Assembly: GCA_032718475.1 (NCBI GenBank)
Contig: JAUCBJ010000615.1
Location: forward strand, 1 to 29,596
Length of the DNA: 29,596 bases
Direction: 5' to 3'
Source of the DNA: Nemertoderma westbladi
Lineage: Eukaryota > Xenacoelomorpha > Nemertodermatida > Nemertodermatidae
Shown: one piece after another, positions 12,716 through 21,865 of the stretch
Layout: each line of letters starts with the position of its first letter
Position numbering within the stretch: position 1 is the first letter of the stretch
The notes under the pieces: model-generated
Seen by the model: the letters and a program-made list of their open reading frames with translations, nothing else
Told to the model about the DNA's origin: nothing
The model's database searches: none
Translations under genes and position numbers: made by a program

Positions 12716-13773
12716 ATAAAAAAAACGCCGGCAGTAGTAAAATCATTCGTAATATTAGTAATAATATGGTCAAGCGTTGAATTAGCACCGTGTGCAATTC
12801 GAGTGGGTTGTTTTATTAATTGGGAAAATCCGTATGATGAAAGTATCTGTAAGTATCGTGCACTTTCTGATGTCATTTTGTTTAAGTTAACATTGAAGTC
12901 ACCAGTGAGGACGATATCTATATTTTTATCAGATACTTTCGCCAATGCGGGTTCTAGAATATTAATAAAATTATTGTAATTGACAGACGGTGGTCTGTAT
13001 ATTACACCTAACACTAAGGACTTATTGTTGGATTTTTTAATTTGGATCCATTTATTATGAATTCCCGACACAGTCAAGTCGTCTCGTTCCGTAAAGGTTA
13101 GCGTATCCTTAATGTAAATTCCCACACCCCAACCGGAACCTGAGGAACGTCCCTCTGGTCTGTCTGATAGTAGCGGTCCTACATAGTTGTCAAGTTTTAA
13201 TTTACAGTGATTGTCTTTAGCACCTACTAATGTTTCAGTAAAAGTGATAACATCAAAATCTTCGTCTAATGTACTTAAAAATTCAGCAGTGTAAGAAAGA
13301 TTATTGTTTAGGCTTCTACAATTTAGGTGATATACAGAAAAAGAGTTATGATGAGAACCTATACGCTCGATTTCACTGTTAAATTTAGTATCATTATAGT
13401 ATTCGCTATTTCGCGCTAAATTTTGAATGTTATTATCCGGATCAATAGTAGCAAAACTAGGATTATCAGCATTTTCGTTGAGCAAGTATAAATCGTCGGA
13501 AATTCCAAAAATATCATAGTCGTTAGACGGAATATCGCTAAAAGGAAAAATCCCTTGTAAACAAAAAATGCAGTAGTGACTCGTAAAAAACTGAGACTGT
13601 TCAAGCTCTGCGGTTTCTCCATATGTCAGGCAAGTTCCACACTGCTGGTGATAACTGTTTCTACACACCGCGCATAAAATGGTATTATCGTTATTTTTGA
13701 ATCCTGAAAAACAGAGAGCACATGAATTACTACAATTAGAGTTCGTATCAATCTTCCCACCTGCAATAATGCC
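12716..13773 (-). pseudogene. LINE PHD finger plus AP-type endonuclease part
   Basis: The frame is open from a TGA at 13774-13776. The first ATG (13668) lies within the zinc finger, so the true start is probably upstream or lost. The finger has the order Cx2C (CALC), Cx2C (CAVC), Hx2C (HQQC), Cx2C (CIFC), the PHD pattern often found before the endonuclease in this LINE group. Counting from ATG 13668, the endonuclease motifs are HLNCRSL (about 114-120), TFTETL (about 142-147), GVIYRPPS (about 221-228), GDFNVNL (about 256-262) and STLDHI (about 297-302), covering the expected catalytic Asn, Glu, Asp/Asn and Asp-His. This part nicks target DNA to prime reverse transcription. It runs out of frame at an 8-T run (minus strand) and hits a stop shortly after, at 12667. 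Confidence 0.85.
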
Positions 13774-13874
13774 TCAGCTGACAGCCTGCACACTGCATAC
13801 TGTCGCTTAATACAATGGATATATATATTATACACTATGTTATAATATATAATATTAATAAATCAGTACATCCC

Positions 13875-15385
13875 GTTAAGCCCTGACCATATATGGGCCA
13901 CTAGTGATATTAAGTACACAAACAATACAAAATTATAATATAATCTTAGCTTTACTTTTATTTTAATAGCAAAATAGTGCAAATAATTTTTTATATTTGC
14001 AGTTTTAGTTTGTGAGAATATAATTGTTTCCTCCGGATTACAGTGAAACCCTAATAATACAATTTCATATAATAGTAATCAATGGGTTCATATCTATAAA
14101 ATAATTGTCAATTTATTTCGCAAAATTTTTGTTTTTTTTTCAATTTCTGATTCGTTAGAGAATGTATCATAACTTCACATCAACCTTTATCAAGCCGTAC
14201 TCATACTAATTAGTAGTTAACCATCTTCAAGGCACTTCGTTATCATTGGAATGCACTAGTTGGAATTCAGTGAACGTTAACAAATAATTACATGAAATAA
14301 ATTTCCTAGTTTATTTAGGTTTATTTAAGTTACATATAAACTTATAAAAGGCCCAAACTTATTATATTCATATAATTTTTCTTTTAATTATAACAATTTT
14401 GTTTTTAATTCTGTAATCATCTATAATATTTATTTTATTAATCAATATATTTTTAGCAACTTTTGGTTATTAATTGTTATTATTACAATTAATGTGTATT
14501 AGTCTACCTGCCAACTCCATAAAATTAAGTTTAGATGGCATTTTTTGTTAAAGGATGGCATCCACCTGATTTTTGTACTTCAAGACATGGCGAATCCTGC
14601 TAGACCCGAAGTTTTATGATCAAAAATTGTTTTTTTCTATTTTAGTGAATCTCGTCTCTTAACCAGTGTATATATTGAAAGTTAATCAAAATGTATCAAT
14701 GTTGTCCTGAAACTGTTATAAACACTTTGGTAAAGAAGAAAATTTCCGAAATTCCCCTGCAGTCCTCCAACCCGGCCCTAGTAACATATTTATGAATTTT
14801 AATTTATTAATTGTTTGTCACACCTTTCCTTTTCCTGAGGAAATCAACTATTAGTTTTTAAAATTAAAAAAACCAACACACAACTTAAATAACATCTTGG
14901 GAACACATCAAGGGCAATATAAAATCAAATAGCGTCTAATGTCGCAGACACAGGCCCATTATTTGGACCAGAGTAATTCATATATTATTATTTCACAGTA
15001 AAAAATAATTATAATTTATTAGCGCAGTAAGATTAAATAAATAATTAATTAATTAATTTCAGACATTAAAAACCGAATGCGTTTTGCCCAAATGGCCTTT
15101 CTGTATTATTAAAAAAAATCTAAAATATTTTAAATTATCATTATATTTCTGTGTATGAGTATTATATGGTTTAAGGTTATAAGAGTTAGTAATAATTATA
15201 TTTACATAATAATATTAATAATATTGTTAACAATGTTGTTGAAACAATAACAATTTATAAAGACAAGTGTAATTTAATATTTATTTCACTTATAAAAATT
15301 TATTTATAACTATAGTTAATAAATTTTTTACCGACTTTAAAACGAAAAAGTACTGAAGAATACTTATAAGAATCGATAGCAATTT
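13875..15385. other. AT-rich intronic DNA, no element recognised
   Basis: Long AT-rich stretch with many A and T runs, between the LINE and the SINE-bearing duplicated repeat. I see no open exon with consensus splice sites and no terminal repeats. Confidence 0.5.
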
Positions 15386-15390
15386 ACTAA

Positions 15391-15900
15391 TGGCCTCTCA
15401 TCTGTCAATACCATCATATGCTGCCACTGTGCTCAACCCTACTGTACTTTAAAAACTCGCTACAATGAAAGGGTATAGTGTATCTGTATATTAACCATGA
15501 ACCATCACGGCCACAATGATTAATTATACACTGTAGCTACTAAAAGTAAAGTAAAGTAAATTTTTTTCGGCCGCTAGGCCAGGGATTACGCATAAAGTCT
15601 GTCGACTTATTTCCAGTGCGGTCCCCCCAGAAATTTACTCCCCAGAAGAAACTCCAGTATTCATTTAGCTACCCCACTCAAGGATGCAAGGCAGAGATGC
15701 GTCCTGGCTGGTGGTCCCTTTAAAGCATTCGTGCCGAAACGAAAACTGCCCTGGCCCATGTGAGGATCGAACCCACGACTTACGGGAGATGTGAATTCAA
15801 TGCTAATTTAGGTAGGACAGTTACACCCATAGAGAATTGCGACCGGTATATTTATAGTTTATTATTGATGTTATGGGTGAATGAGTGGTTTCATATTATT
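15391..15900 (+). repeat. Duplicated repeat, copy 1, split by a SINE
   Basis: The segment with CTGTCAATACCATCATAT, CCACTGTGCTCAACCCTAC and ACCATGAACCATCACGGCC recurs at 16076. Copy 1 is continuous to about 15543, is broken by a minus-strand SINE, and resumes at about 15794 with AATTTAGGTAGGACAGTTAC, which matches the uninterrupted second copy. The second copy therefore shows the empty insertion site. Confidence 0.8.
15544..15795 (-). mobile_element. tRNA-derived SINE, 5'-truncated, nested in a repeat
   Basis: Read on the minus strand this matches the SINE at 17311-17572: a B box GGGTTCGATCC, then CATGGGCCAGGGCAGTTTTC, GAATGCTTTAAAGGGACC, a GGGGGGACCGCACTGGAAAT-like segment and a TTTACTTTAC tail. 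The copy begins at GCATTGAATTCAC, so it lacks the A box region. GCTA occurs on both sides of the insertion, compatible with a short target duplication. Confidence 0.85.
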
Positions 15901-15934
15901 ATAATATTTTGTTGGGCACAGCTTTTGCAAAGTC

Positions 15935-16018
15935 GGCAATGACGTCCAGGTGGGATCGAACTGGTGACCTCCGGGTTGGAAGTCTGACGCTCTAACCATT
16001 CAGCTAGCGGCTTAGGTA
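15935..16018 (-). mobile_element. tRNA-like SINE head fragment, second family
   Basis: The minus strand carries an A-box-like AGCTGAATGGTTAGAGC and a B box AGTTCGATCCC spaced as in a tRNA. The region between could form an anticodon arm with loop CTTCCAA. The outer ends do not pair into an acceptor stem, so this is a tRNA-derived repeat rather than a functional tRNA gene. It differs in sequence from the SINE at 17311. Confidence 0.6.
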
Positions 16019-16075
16019 AAAGATAGACCTGGAAATACTATCTGATACCTTGTATGTCCGCAATTTACCTCCTCA

Positions 16076-16312
16076 TGGCCTCCCAACTGTCAATACCATC
16101 ATATTCTGCCACTGTGCTCAACCCTACCGTACTTGGCCGTCTTTAACCACTCGCTACAATGAAAGGGTAGTGTATATTAACCATGAACCATCACGGCCAC
16201 AATGATAAATTATACACTGTAGCTAATAATTTAGGCAGGAGAGTTACAGCAATAGAGAAGTGCAACAATTATGGTATACCTTTATAATTCATTATTGGTT
16301 CGACTCAAGCAA
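16076..16312 (+). repeat. Duplicated repeat, copy 2, uninterrupted
   Basis: Second copy of the repeat at 15391, about 685 bp downstream, in the same orientation. It keeps CAATACCATCATATTCTGCC, CTCGCTACAATGAAAGGGTA and CACTGTAGCTAATAATTTAG, then continues to TTCATTATTGG. No coding potential is visible. Confidence 0.8.
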
Positions 16313-16441
16313 AATTCATCCCTCTCCAAGAGAAAATTCACCCAAATAATCTCTCATTCATACCAAAAATAAAACCGTAACATGTAGGCCTACTATATAT
16401 ATATATAGACTTTGCGACTTTGGTACAGTATATTGTTCGGT

Positions 16442-16560
16442 TAGACATTCCACTGTAACCTACTCCTTTTCATAATTGATAATTTAACATTGAGACGAGA
16501 TATTAATACGACGGGATGGAACTGGCATCCCCCCCCCCCCCCCCGTGACTTTACCAATAT
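16442..16560. repeat. Dispersed repeat ending in an 18-C tract, copy 1
   Basis: The core GATAATTTAACATTGAGACG followed by AGATATTAAT and then an 18-base C run (about 16528-16545) is paralleled at 23440-23570. The two copies are colinear for about 110 bp although point differences are frequent. Confidence 0.75.
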
Positions 16561-16564
16561 TAAT

Positions 16565-17305
16565 GTTTTGACAAACTGACAGATTGAGATGATCTCCCCC
16601 ATAAATATAACTTCGTTCCCATCCCATAATGATCTTGTGTCTTTACGAATAAGCAAACATCATTAACAGATTAATTATGTTTGAAGAGGTTAATAATCAA
16701 AATACGACAGCCTTTCACACAACATTTCTCAAGAAAGGCAATTAATTATCGTTTCTATTTTTCAATATTATATTAGTTTCATTCCCTTATTTCTGTTGTT
16801 ATCAGCCAGTTTTGGATTTAGCCCGTTGTAAGTAAATCGTAAACTCATAAATTCCAGCTATTCTACAGTAAGGATAGTTAATGGGAACAACAGAAATGTC
16901 AGCATTTATGGTGTAAAATGCTACACTTGGTTTATTAGAACTTTAATAATCGACTTAATAATTGTGTTGACTCGATCAAACGAGAATGGAGCAATTACTG
17001 AGTAATTCTCCAGTACAGCACCCACACACACTTAAGTTTTACACTTTTGACTTAGTTGATCTCAAAAAAACTAATCAAATCACTCAGTTTTCCGCATCTA
17101 CACCAAGTCAATTCTAAAAGCAGGCCATTGTGACTGTTCATTATTTTCAGGAGTATTTTAGAAATATATTTTTTTCTTTGTAATTTGGTTGAATACGACA
17201 GATTCATATAAATATATTAAGATTAAATTAAAATAAGTCACCTTTTATTGGTTTTCAATTTTGGTTCAGAATTTTAATGGCAAATCCGCATATATAAGTT
17301 ATTAG
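16565..17305. other. Intronic stretch, no gene seen
   Basis: AT-rich DNA with no recognised feature between the poly-C repeat and the plus-strand SINE. Confidence 0.4.
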
Positions 17306-17310
17306 GTTTC

Positions 17311-17572
17311 ACCTTTGTGTAGTGGTTGCATTGAATTCACATCTCCCGTAGGTCGTGGGTTCGATCCTCACATGGGCCAGGGCAGTTTTCGTTTCGGCAC
17401 GAATGCTTTAAAGGGACCAGCCAGGGCGAATCTCTGCCTTGCATCCTTAAGTGGTAGCTAAATGAGTACTGGAGTTTCCTCTGGGAAGTAAAGTTCTGGG
17501 GGGACCGCACTGGAAATAAGTCGTCAGACTTCCCTGGCCTAGCGGCCGAAGAAAATTTACTTTACTTTACTC
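17311..17572 (+). mobile_element. tRNA-derived SINE, full-length-looking copy
   Basis: The tRNA-like head has an A-box-like TTTGTGTAGTGGTTGC and the B box GGGTTCGATCC. A unique body follows (CATGGGCCAGGGCAGTTTTC, GAATGCTTTAAAGGGACC, CTGGGGGGACCGCACTGGAA), and the copy ends in a TTTACTTTACTTTAC tail. This is the most complete of three related copies (others at 15544 minus and 26337 plus). The A and B boxes would serve as an internal RNA polymerase III promoter. No hammerhead core is present in this family. Confidence 0.85.
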
Positions 17573-17725
17573 TTAGTTCTCATCATGCTTTGTTTTGTTA
17601 ATATGAAAATCTTATTATTGTATGTTTTCAATAATCGTTTCCATTGTCAAATACTGAAATAGGTTAAATAAAAATTTGTGAGTTTTTTCAATTATAAAAT
17701 TCTAAGTGTATTGTCAGTAATTATA

Positions 17726-17835
17726 AATATATTTCGGCGGGTAATACCGGTCATTTTCAATAACAACAATATACTAATGACAATTCTGTTATTAGTTGTT
17801 AGTGAAAATGACGAGAATTACCCGCCGAAATATAT
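17726..17835. mobile_element. Tiny foldback element (~110 bp)
   Basis: The left arm ATATATTTCGGCGGGTAAT plus GTCATTTTCAATAACAAC is repeated in reverse at 17785-17835 (ATTACCCGCCGAAATATAT). The spacer is ~20 bp. Such a nearly self-complementary, non-coding unit in an intron is MITE-like. The outer target site is not clear, possibly TA. Confidence 0.65.
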
Positions 17836-18230
17836 GTATGTTTTCATAACAAATTAATTGAAAATTATTTGACCAAAAAATTGTGTTCCCTAAAAATAGA
17901 CAGAGTAGATTTCGCCAAACGTTAAAACCGAGATCGGATATGAGAAATCAGCGACTCCGAAAACCCAACAGGGAAAATTTTGCTCGGACGTGTTTTTTAT
18001 TATATGATGGGCATACCAACAGACAAACAGACATACCAACAGACAGCGAAACTAACAGATAGATAGACAAGACATCACCTAACATTATGTGTTTAATATG
18101 GTGATCAGACATTGACATTCTTATCTGACTCCTCAGCTAAAAGACACTGGCCTTGGTTTATGTATCATATGTATGCATTCTAGTAAAAATAAATTTATAC
18201 ACTAATAAGAACATTTTTTTAATATTCTAG

Positions 18231-18368
18231 AACATGTTGATCCCAAAACCGGGATGTGTAATCAACAGTATTTTAAATGCGAGAATGGCTCTGTATTCTG
18301 TGTTCACCAAAGTAACGTTTGTAACGGAGTAAAGGATTGCCCGAATGGAGGAGATGAAGAAAACTGCC
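18231..18368 (+). CDS. LDL-receptor class A (LDLa) exon, secreted mosaic protein (exon 2)
   Basis: An acceptor TTTTTTTAATATTCTAG ends at 18230 and a donor GTTAGT starts at 18369. The exon is 138 bp and enters and leaves in phase 1, as LDLa modules classically do. After the split codon it encodes 45 residues with exactly six cysteines at 9, 16, 23, 30, 36 and 45 (spacings 6, 6, 6, 5, 8), all expected to be disulfide-bonded. The calcium-cage signature is present as CNGVKDC then GGDEENC, with the acidic residues in place. LDLa modules bind ligands in receptors and occur in secreted proteases and matrix proteins. If the last intron is not removed, the frame stops one codon after the final cysteine (TGC CGT TAG), so this could also be a terminal exon in some transcripts. 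Confidence 0.85.
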
Positions 18369-18454
18369 GTTAGTGTTTAATTATCATCTATTTTTAATTG
18401 TTCAATGTAAAATTTAATGTTTTCGTCTTGTCTGCTGTTACCGATATTATCTTC

Positions 18455-18726
18455 AATGATGTAATGTAAATGGTTTTGTTCAGACGTGTAAAAAAATGAG
18501 AAAGCGCGCCACCGGGGGTTGAACCAGCGCTATACGTACGTTTCGGCCTAACTGGCCTCATCAGTAGCGCTAACCAGCTCAGCCACTAGCCCCTCACACT
18601 CACACTCCCTCCCACCGAATGCACTTCGATTGAACGGGCAGTCTTAAGTTGCATCCAGTCAACCCCCGGTGTCGCGCTTTCTCATTTTTTCCACTTCTGA
18701 ACAAAACCATTTAAGTTACATCATTA
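18455..18726. mobile_element. Hammerhead repeat family 1: inverted pair with tRNA-like boxes
   Basis: Two arms face outward: 18455-18523 (minus reading) and 18658-18726 (plus reading). They share, in the outward direction, AACCCCCGG, CGCGCTTTCTCATTTTTT, TTCTGAACAAAACCATTTAA-like sequence and ACATCATT, with only a few mismatches. The left unit continues inward through a B box (18515-18525, GGTTCAACCCC on minus), a hammerhead motif (18526-18571) and an A box (18574-18585, TGGCTGAGCTGG on minus). The right unit stops just inside the B box, so it lacks the hammerhead. The locus reads either as a foldback element or as two head-to-head copies. There is no coding capacity, and GC content exceeds the surroundings. 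Confidence 0.75.
18526..18571 (-). ncRNA. Type I hammerhead ribozyme motif, family 1
   Basis: On the minus strand, in order: stem I strand AGCGCTA (18571-18565), core CTGATGA (18564-18558), stem II GGCC-AGTTA-GGCC (18557-18545) with the conserved G-C pair next to the core, GAAA (18544-18541), then CGTACG (18540-18535), TA (18534-18533) and stem I partner TAGCGCT (18532-18526). Stem I is seven perfect pairs. Stem III is the minimal self-complementary ACGTACGT, as in hammerheads of retrozymes and Penelope-like elements that act best as dimers. The predicted cut follows the A at 18533. All invariant core bases are present. Activity is not demonstrated. Confidence 0.8.
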
Positions 18727-18774
18727 ATTACAGTTGCAACAGCTCATCTCCAATTTATTTAATTAACATCAATG

Positions 18775-19076
18775 AGGTTTCTCCCAAGAGGGTGCATTAC
18801 CGTGAGGTGTGTGAAGACCACGGGGTCTCTTTCGTGCCTCTAGTAGGCTCAACCGATGGTGTATGGTTTCCAGAAACGGAGAATTTGCTCTGGCATCTCA
18901 CTTATGACTTGGGGGCCCGGTAGAATGTGAGGCAGGGAGGGGGTTTCAGCAGGGTTCTGGGGGGAATCCGTAGGAGGCTACTGTTTGGCCTGCTACGGAC
19001 TAATTCCCTTTGTCTCCATGGAGGGCGTCGCCCCTGGCGCGGTCCCGGGATTGGGGATGGGCCAGGAATCCTATAA
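18775..19076 (+). pseudogene. C-terminal fragment of a retroelement RT polyprotein
   Basis: A GC-rich island in AT-rich DNA. The frame encodes REVCEDHGVSFVPLVGSTDG, later LLWHLTYDLGAR, then an in-frame TAG (18921-18923), and continues in the same frame with RRLLFGLLRTNSLCLHGGRR up to a TAA at 19074. From memory, this resembles a C-terminal region of reverse-transcriptase polyproteins with the pattern F-x-P-(hydrophobic)-x-S-x-DG and later R-x-R-x-x-FA-x-LRATN-x-CLRGSR; I cannot name the clade with confidence. The stop sits where such proteins often have Trp (TGG to TAG). Composition and frame conservation across the stop support a decayed insertion. It starts about 50 bp beyond the family 1 hammerhead repeat. 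Confidence 0.5.
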
Positions 19077-19079
19077 AAA

Positions 19080-19980
19080 CATTTGTTTTAATCATCACTT
19101 ATATTAGTTAGTGATAATGTAGTTATGACCTCAATAGTTACGTTATAGCCAATTTGTGAATGATAATATTATTCCTTACCGAACGGTATCTTTCAGAGCA
19201 TTTAAAAGCTTTTTTAATATTATTTAGAAAGTCAATAATATAATATATAATTTCTTGTCTGTTGTTTATTTAGTTGGGATAAACAGTTATATTATATTGT
19301 CATTTTCGGAACTCTTCTAACAAAGAGGGACTGTTTAAAGCGTTCGGTCTTAGCGATTGAGTAACGTCTTGAATAGCTTTTGAAATGTAAATATTCCTCA
19401 TCTATGTTTTGCCCCAAAGTAGAGCAGGGAGTACTAATGTTTTACTATTTAACATTTACCCCGTTATCTTGTGCTATTCTGATTGAAATTCCTCAAAATT
19501 TTGAACATATGTAGAGAAACATTAATGTAACTCATTGAACAAGAATTTTTGAAAAGAATTAATAACTTCCTTAACTTTGTAATATTTTTAATAATAGTTA
19601 ATAATTTACCACTATTTAGCTCAAAAGTTTATTAATAATTTAAAAAATAGTAATGCTCATATCAAAATTCTAGTTCAATGTTTGAGACATGTCATCCCAC
19701 ACCTTCAATCAAAATATTGAGTAATTTGGTCGAGGACTTTTGGAAATAATGGGGCATTTGTGTACGGATATGTAATTTTGAGATAAACTCAATTGAAAAC
19801 GCAATTCATAAAATTTTGATCTTTAAACTGCAATTTCTCGAGCATCAATCGGTCTTTTTTTGAAAACTAAATAGTTTTTGATTTATCTCAGTCAGGCTGA
19901 TCAACCCACTTAATAAAAGTGGTTAAAGTAACTATATCCGACTATGCTATGATGGATGTAGTCCAATATACATTCCAAAA
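19080..19980. other. AT-rich intronic stretch, no element recognised
   Basis: Presumed second intron of the LDLa gene. No frame, tRNA-like boxes or inverted ends that I can support. Confidence 0.4.
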
Positions 19981-19994
19981 TTGTTAAATATTGT

Positions 19995-20600
19995 ACCGGT
20001 AGTTGTGTACTTGTACTGTTACAGGTACTTATACCGGTACAGGTACTTGTACTGGCACCGGTATTTTTACTGGTACTGGTACTTGTATTGGCGCCGGTAC
20101 TTGTACTGGTACCGGTACTTATACTGGTACAGGTACTTGTACTGGCACCGGTATTTTTACTGGTACTGGTACTTGTATTGGCGCCGGTACTTGTACTGGT
20201 ACCGGCACTTGTACTGGTACCGGTACTTGTACTTGTACTGGTACCGGTACTTGTACTTGTACTGGTACCGGTACTTGTACTTTTACTGGTACCGGTACTT
20301 GTACTTTTACTGGTACCGGTACTTGTACTTTTACTGGTACCGGTACTTGTACTGGTACCGGTACCTGTACTGGTACCGGTACTTGTACTGGTACCGGTAC
20401 TTGTACTGGTACCGGTACTTGTTCTGGTACAGGTACTTGTACTGGTACCGGTACTTGTAATGGTACCGGTACTTGTACTGGTACCGGTACTTGTACTTGT
20501 ACTTGTACTGGTACCGGTACTTGTACTGGTACCGGTACTTGTACTGGTACCGGTACTTGTACTGGTACCGGTACTTGTACTGGTACCGGTACTTCTACTG
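19995..20600. repeat. 18-bp GGTACCGGTAC minisatellite
   Basis: About 600 bp built from an 18-bp unit (TACTGGTACCGGTACTTG). Local 6-bp expansions of ACTTGT or ACTTTT and rare point variants (GCACCGG, GCGCCGG, ACAGGT) occur. A ~96-bp segment beginning near 20025 recurs near 20120. The palindromic GGTACCGGTACC core lets each unit pair with itself. All three plus frames stay open (patterns such as CTGTGT, YWYRYL and VLVPVL), which is a product of the repeat and not a protein. Confidence 0.93.
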
Positions 20601-21344
20601 GTTATTATTATATTATTGGTAAATTATTTTTTCACTCCGTGCTCCCCTTGCAGCTAAAATGGAGTAAGGTCTACATTCGCAAACATAAAAAACAGATAAT
20701 TCGCAAGCTTTCAACCTCCACTGGAGGCCTTCTTCAGGCTATATTCAAAAAAAAGTACAAAGCAACTTAATTACTATGGATTACTTTGTAACCCAACATG
20801 TATTTTTTCGCATTTTTATGTAACTCCAAACTTTTTACCCCTGGAGGAGACATGATGCCAGACAACACCCTTCCGTTAAATGCATGGGCTCAATGGGATT
20901 AACGGGATTAACTGGCTACTTTCATTGAATTAAACTTGATACATTTCTGCTTTGCAACGAGAACGATGGTTTTAGCCCTCCTTTTTAGTAGTTATATAAG
21001 CCTAATTTATTGGTATAATGCAATCGTCCTATGAAAACAAACCTGCAAGGTGATACACTTGTACAGTACAAGGGTATCAACTCATATAATACCGCTATTA
21101 TACTGAATATTATTGAATTATTACTCATACTCCATTCCTACCCAACGCATAAGCCTACAATCAAACTATATTCTTTTCAAGAAACATTCAAAATAATATC
21201 TTGAAGTAAATGAATTCGCCACCAGGGGGAATACATTTCCCCGCTCCATTTGCTATAGATTTGGATCATCCTAAGTCCTGTTTAAATTACTTAATAATTT
21301 ATACAATCTATGGATGTTAAAACATATAAACAATAATATCTTGA

Positions 21345-21590
21345 AATTTGCCATAATTTTTGCGTATTTCCTTAGAATGACTGTAAACGGCCAAAATATA
21401 ATAACCCACAAAATTCTTCATCCATCCTGGTAGATCAGTTAACTTAGGACACCCACACGCCTTATGATGACCGGAAGTTTGAAACCTAGGTACCGGGTTC
21501 GACCCCCAATTGTTTCTTTTGATATTTTTCGCGATGGAGGAAATTATCATAGCATAATATATATTATATACATTGTCCCAAATTGTAGGC
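21345..21590 (+). mobile_element. Hammerhead repeat family 2, decayed third copy
   Basis: This matches the right arm of the 24556-24977 palindrome in order: GAATGACTGTAAACGGCC, AATTCTTCATCCATCCTGG, an A-box region (CTGGTAGATCAG), CTTAGGACAC, CCGGAAGTTTGAAACC, TAGGTACCGGGTTCGACCC (B box) and TTGATATTTTTC. It extends further as GATGGAGGAAATTATCATA, also found after 24977. The hammerhead core is damaged: CTGATGA has become CTTATGA and the stem I strands no longer match. It shows that the family exists outside the palindrome. Confidence 0.75.
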
Positions 21591-21865
21591 ATTGTTATCC
21601 GTGCACCGAAGTAATTTAATCGATAAATTAATGTTATTTGTTGAATAAGTACTTTACTTGTGTTGTGGGATTAGCATGGAAGCTATTATATCATGATAGT
21701 ACTCAATAGCTTGCTAGCTCCTAGCTGTTAAACAATTAATATAAGATAAGAAAGAAACCTTGAAATCTGAAGGTAATTCCTTTTCTACCTTGAATAATAT
21801 TTCGAATATCATGTCAATTGAAGTTATTTTTTGTTCCCAGCTTAAAACTGAAAGTTTATTTTTAG

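Larger units (their letters stand above)
10067..13850 (-). mobile_element. CR1/L2-type LINE with PHD finger, endonuclease and RT
   Basis: A nearly complete non-LTR retrotransposon lying antisense in the presumed first LDLa intron. Reading along the minus strand: a PHD-like zinc finger, an apurinic-type endonuclease, a reverse transcriptase, a ~400-bp 3' UTR, and a terminal short-repeat tail (AACTTA units, 10067-10090). Tails of short tandem repeats rather than poly(A) are typical of the CR1/L2 group, as is the RT sequence itself (RPISLLP, LFADDTTLL). The 5' boundary is uncertain, roughly 13780-13870. I could not identify a target-site duplication. The only obvious lesion is one frameshift at an 8-base homopolymer (12718-12725). 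Confidence 0.85.

Noticed and set aside
11062-12979. Plus-strand frames at 11062-11508, 12043-12282 and 12683-12979
   Set aside because: They are antisense shadows of the LINE reverse transcriptase and endonuclease.
17311-17385. A functional tRNA gene
   Set aside because: The A and B boxes are present, but no acceptor stem closes, and the sequence continues into a SINE body with a tail and two further copies.
20003-20770. Thr/Gly/Cys-rich or Tyr-rich repeat proteins
   Set aside because: All three frames over the 18-bp satellite are open. The content is purely the repeat.
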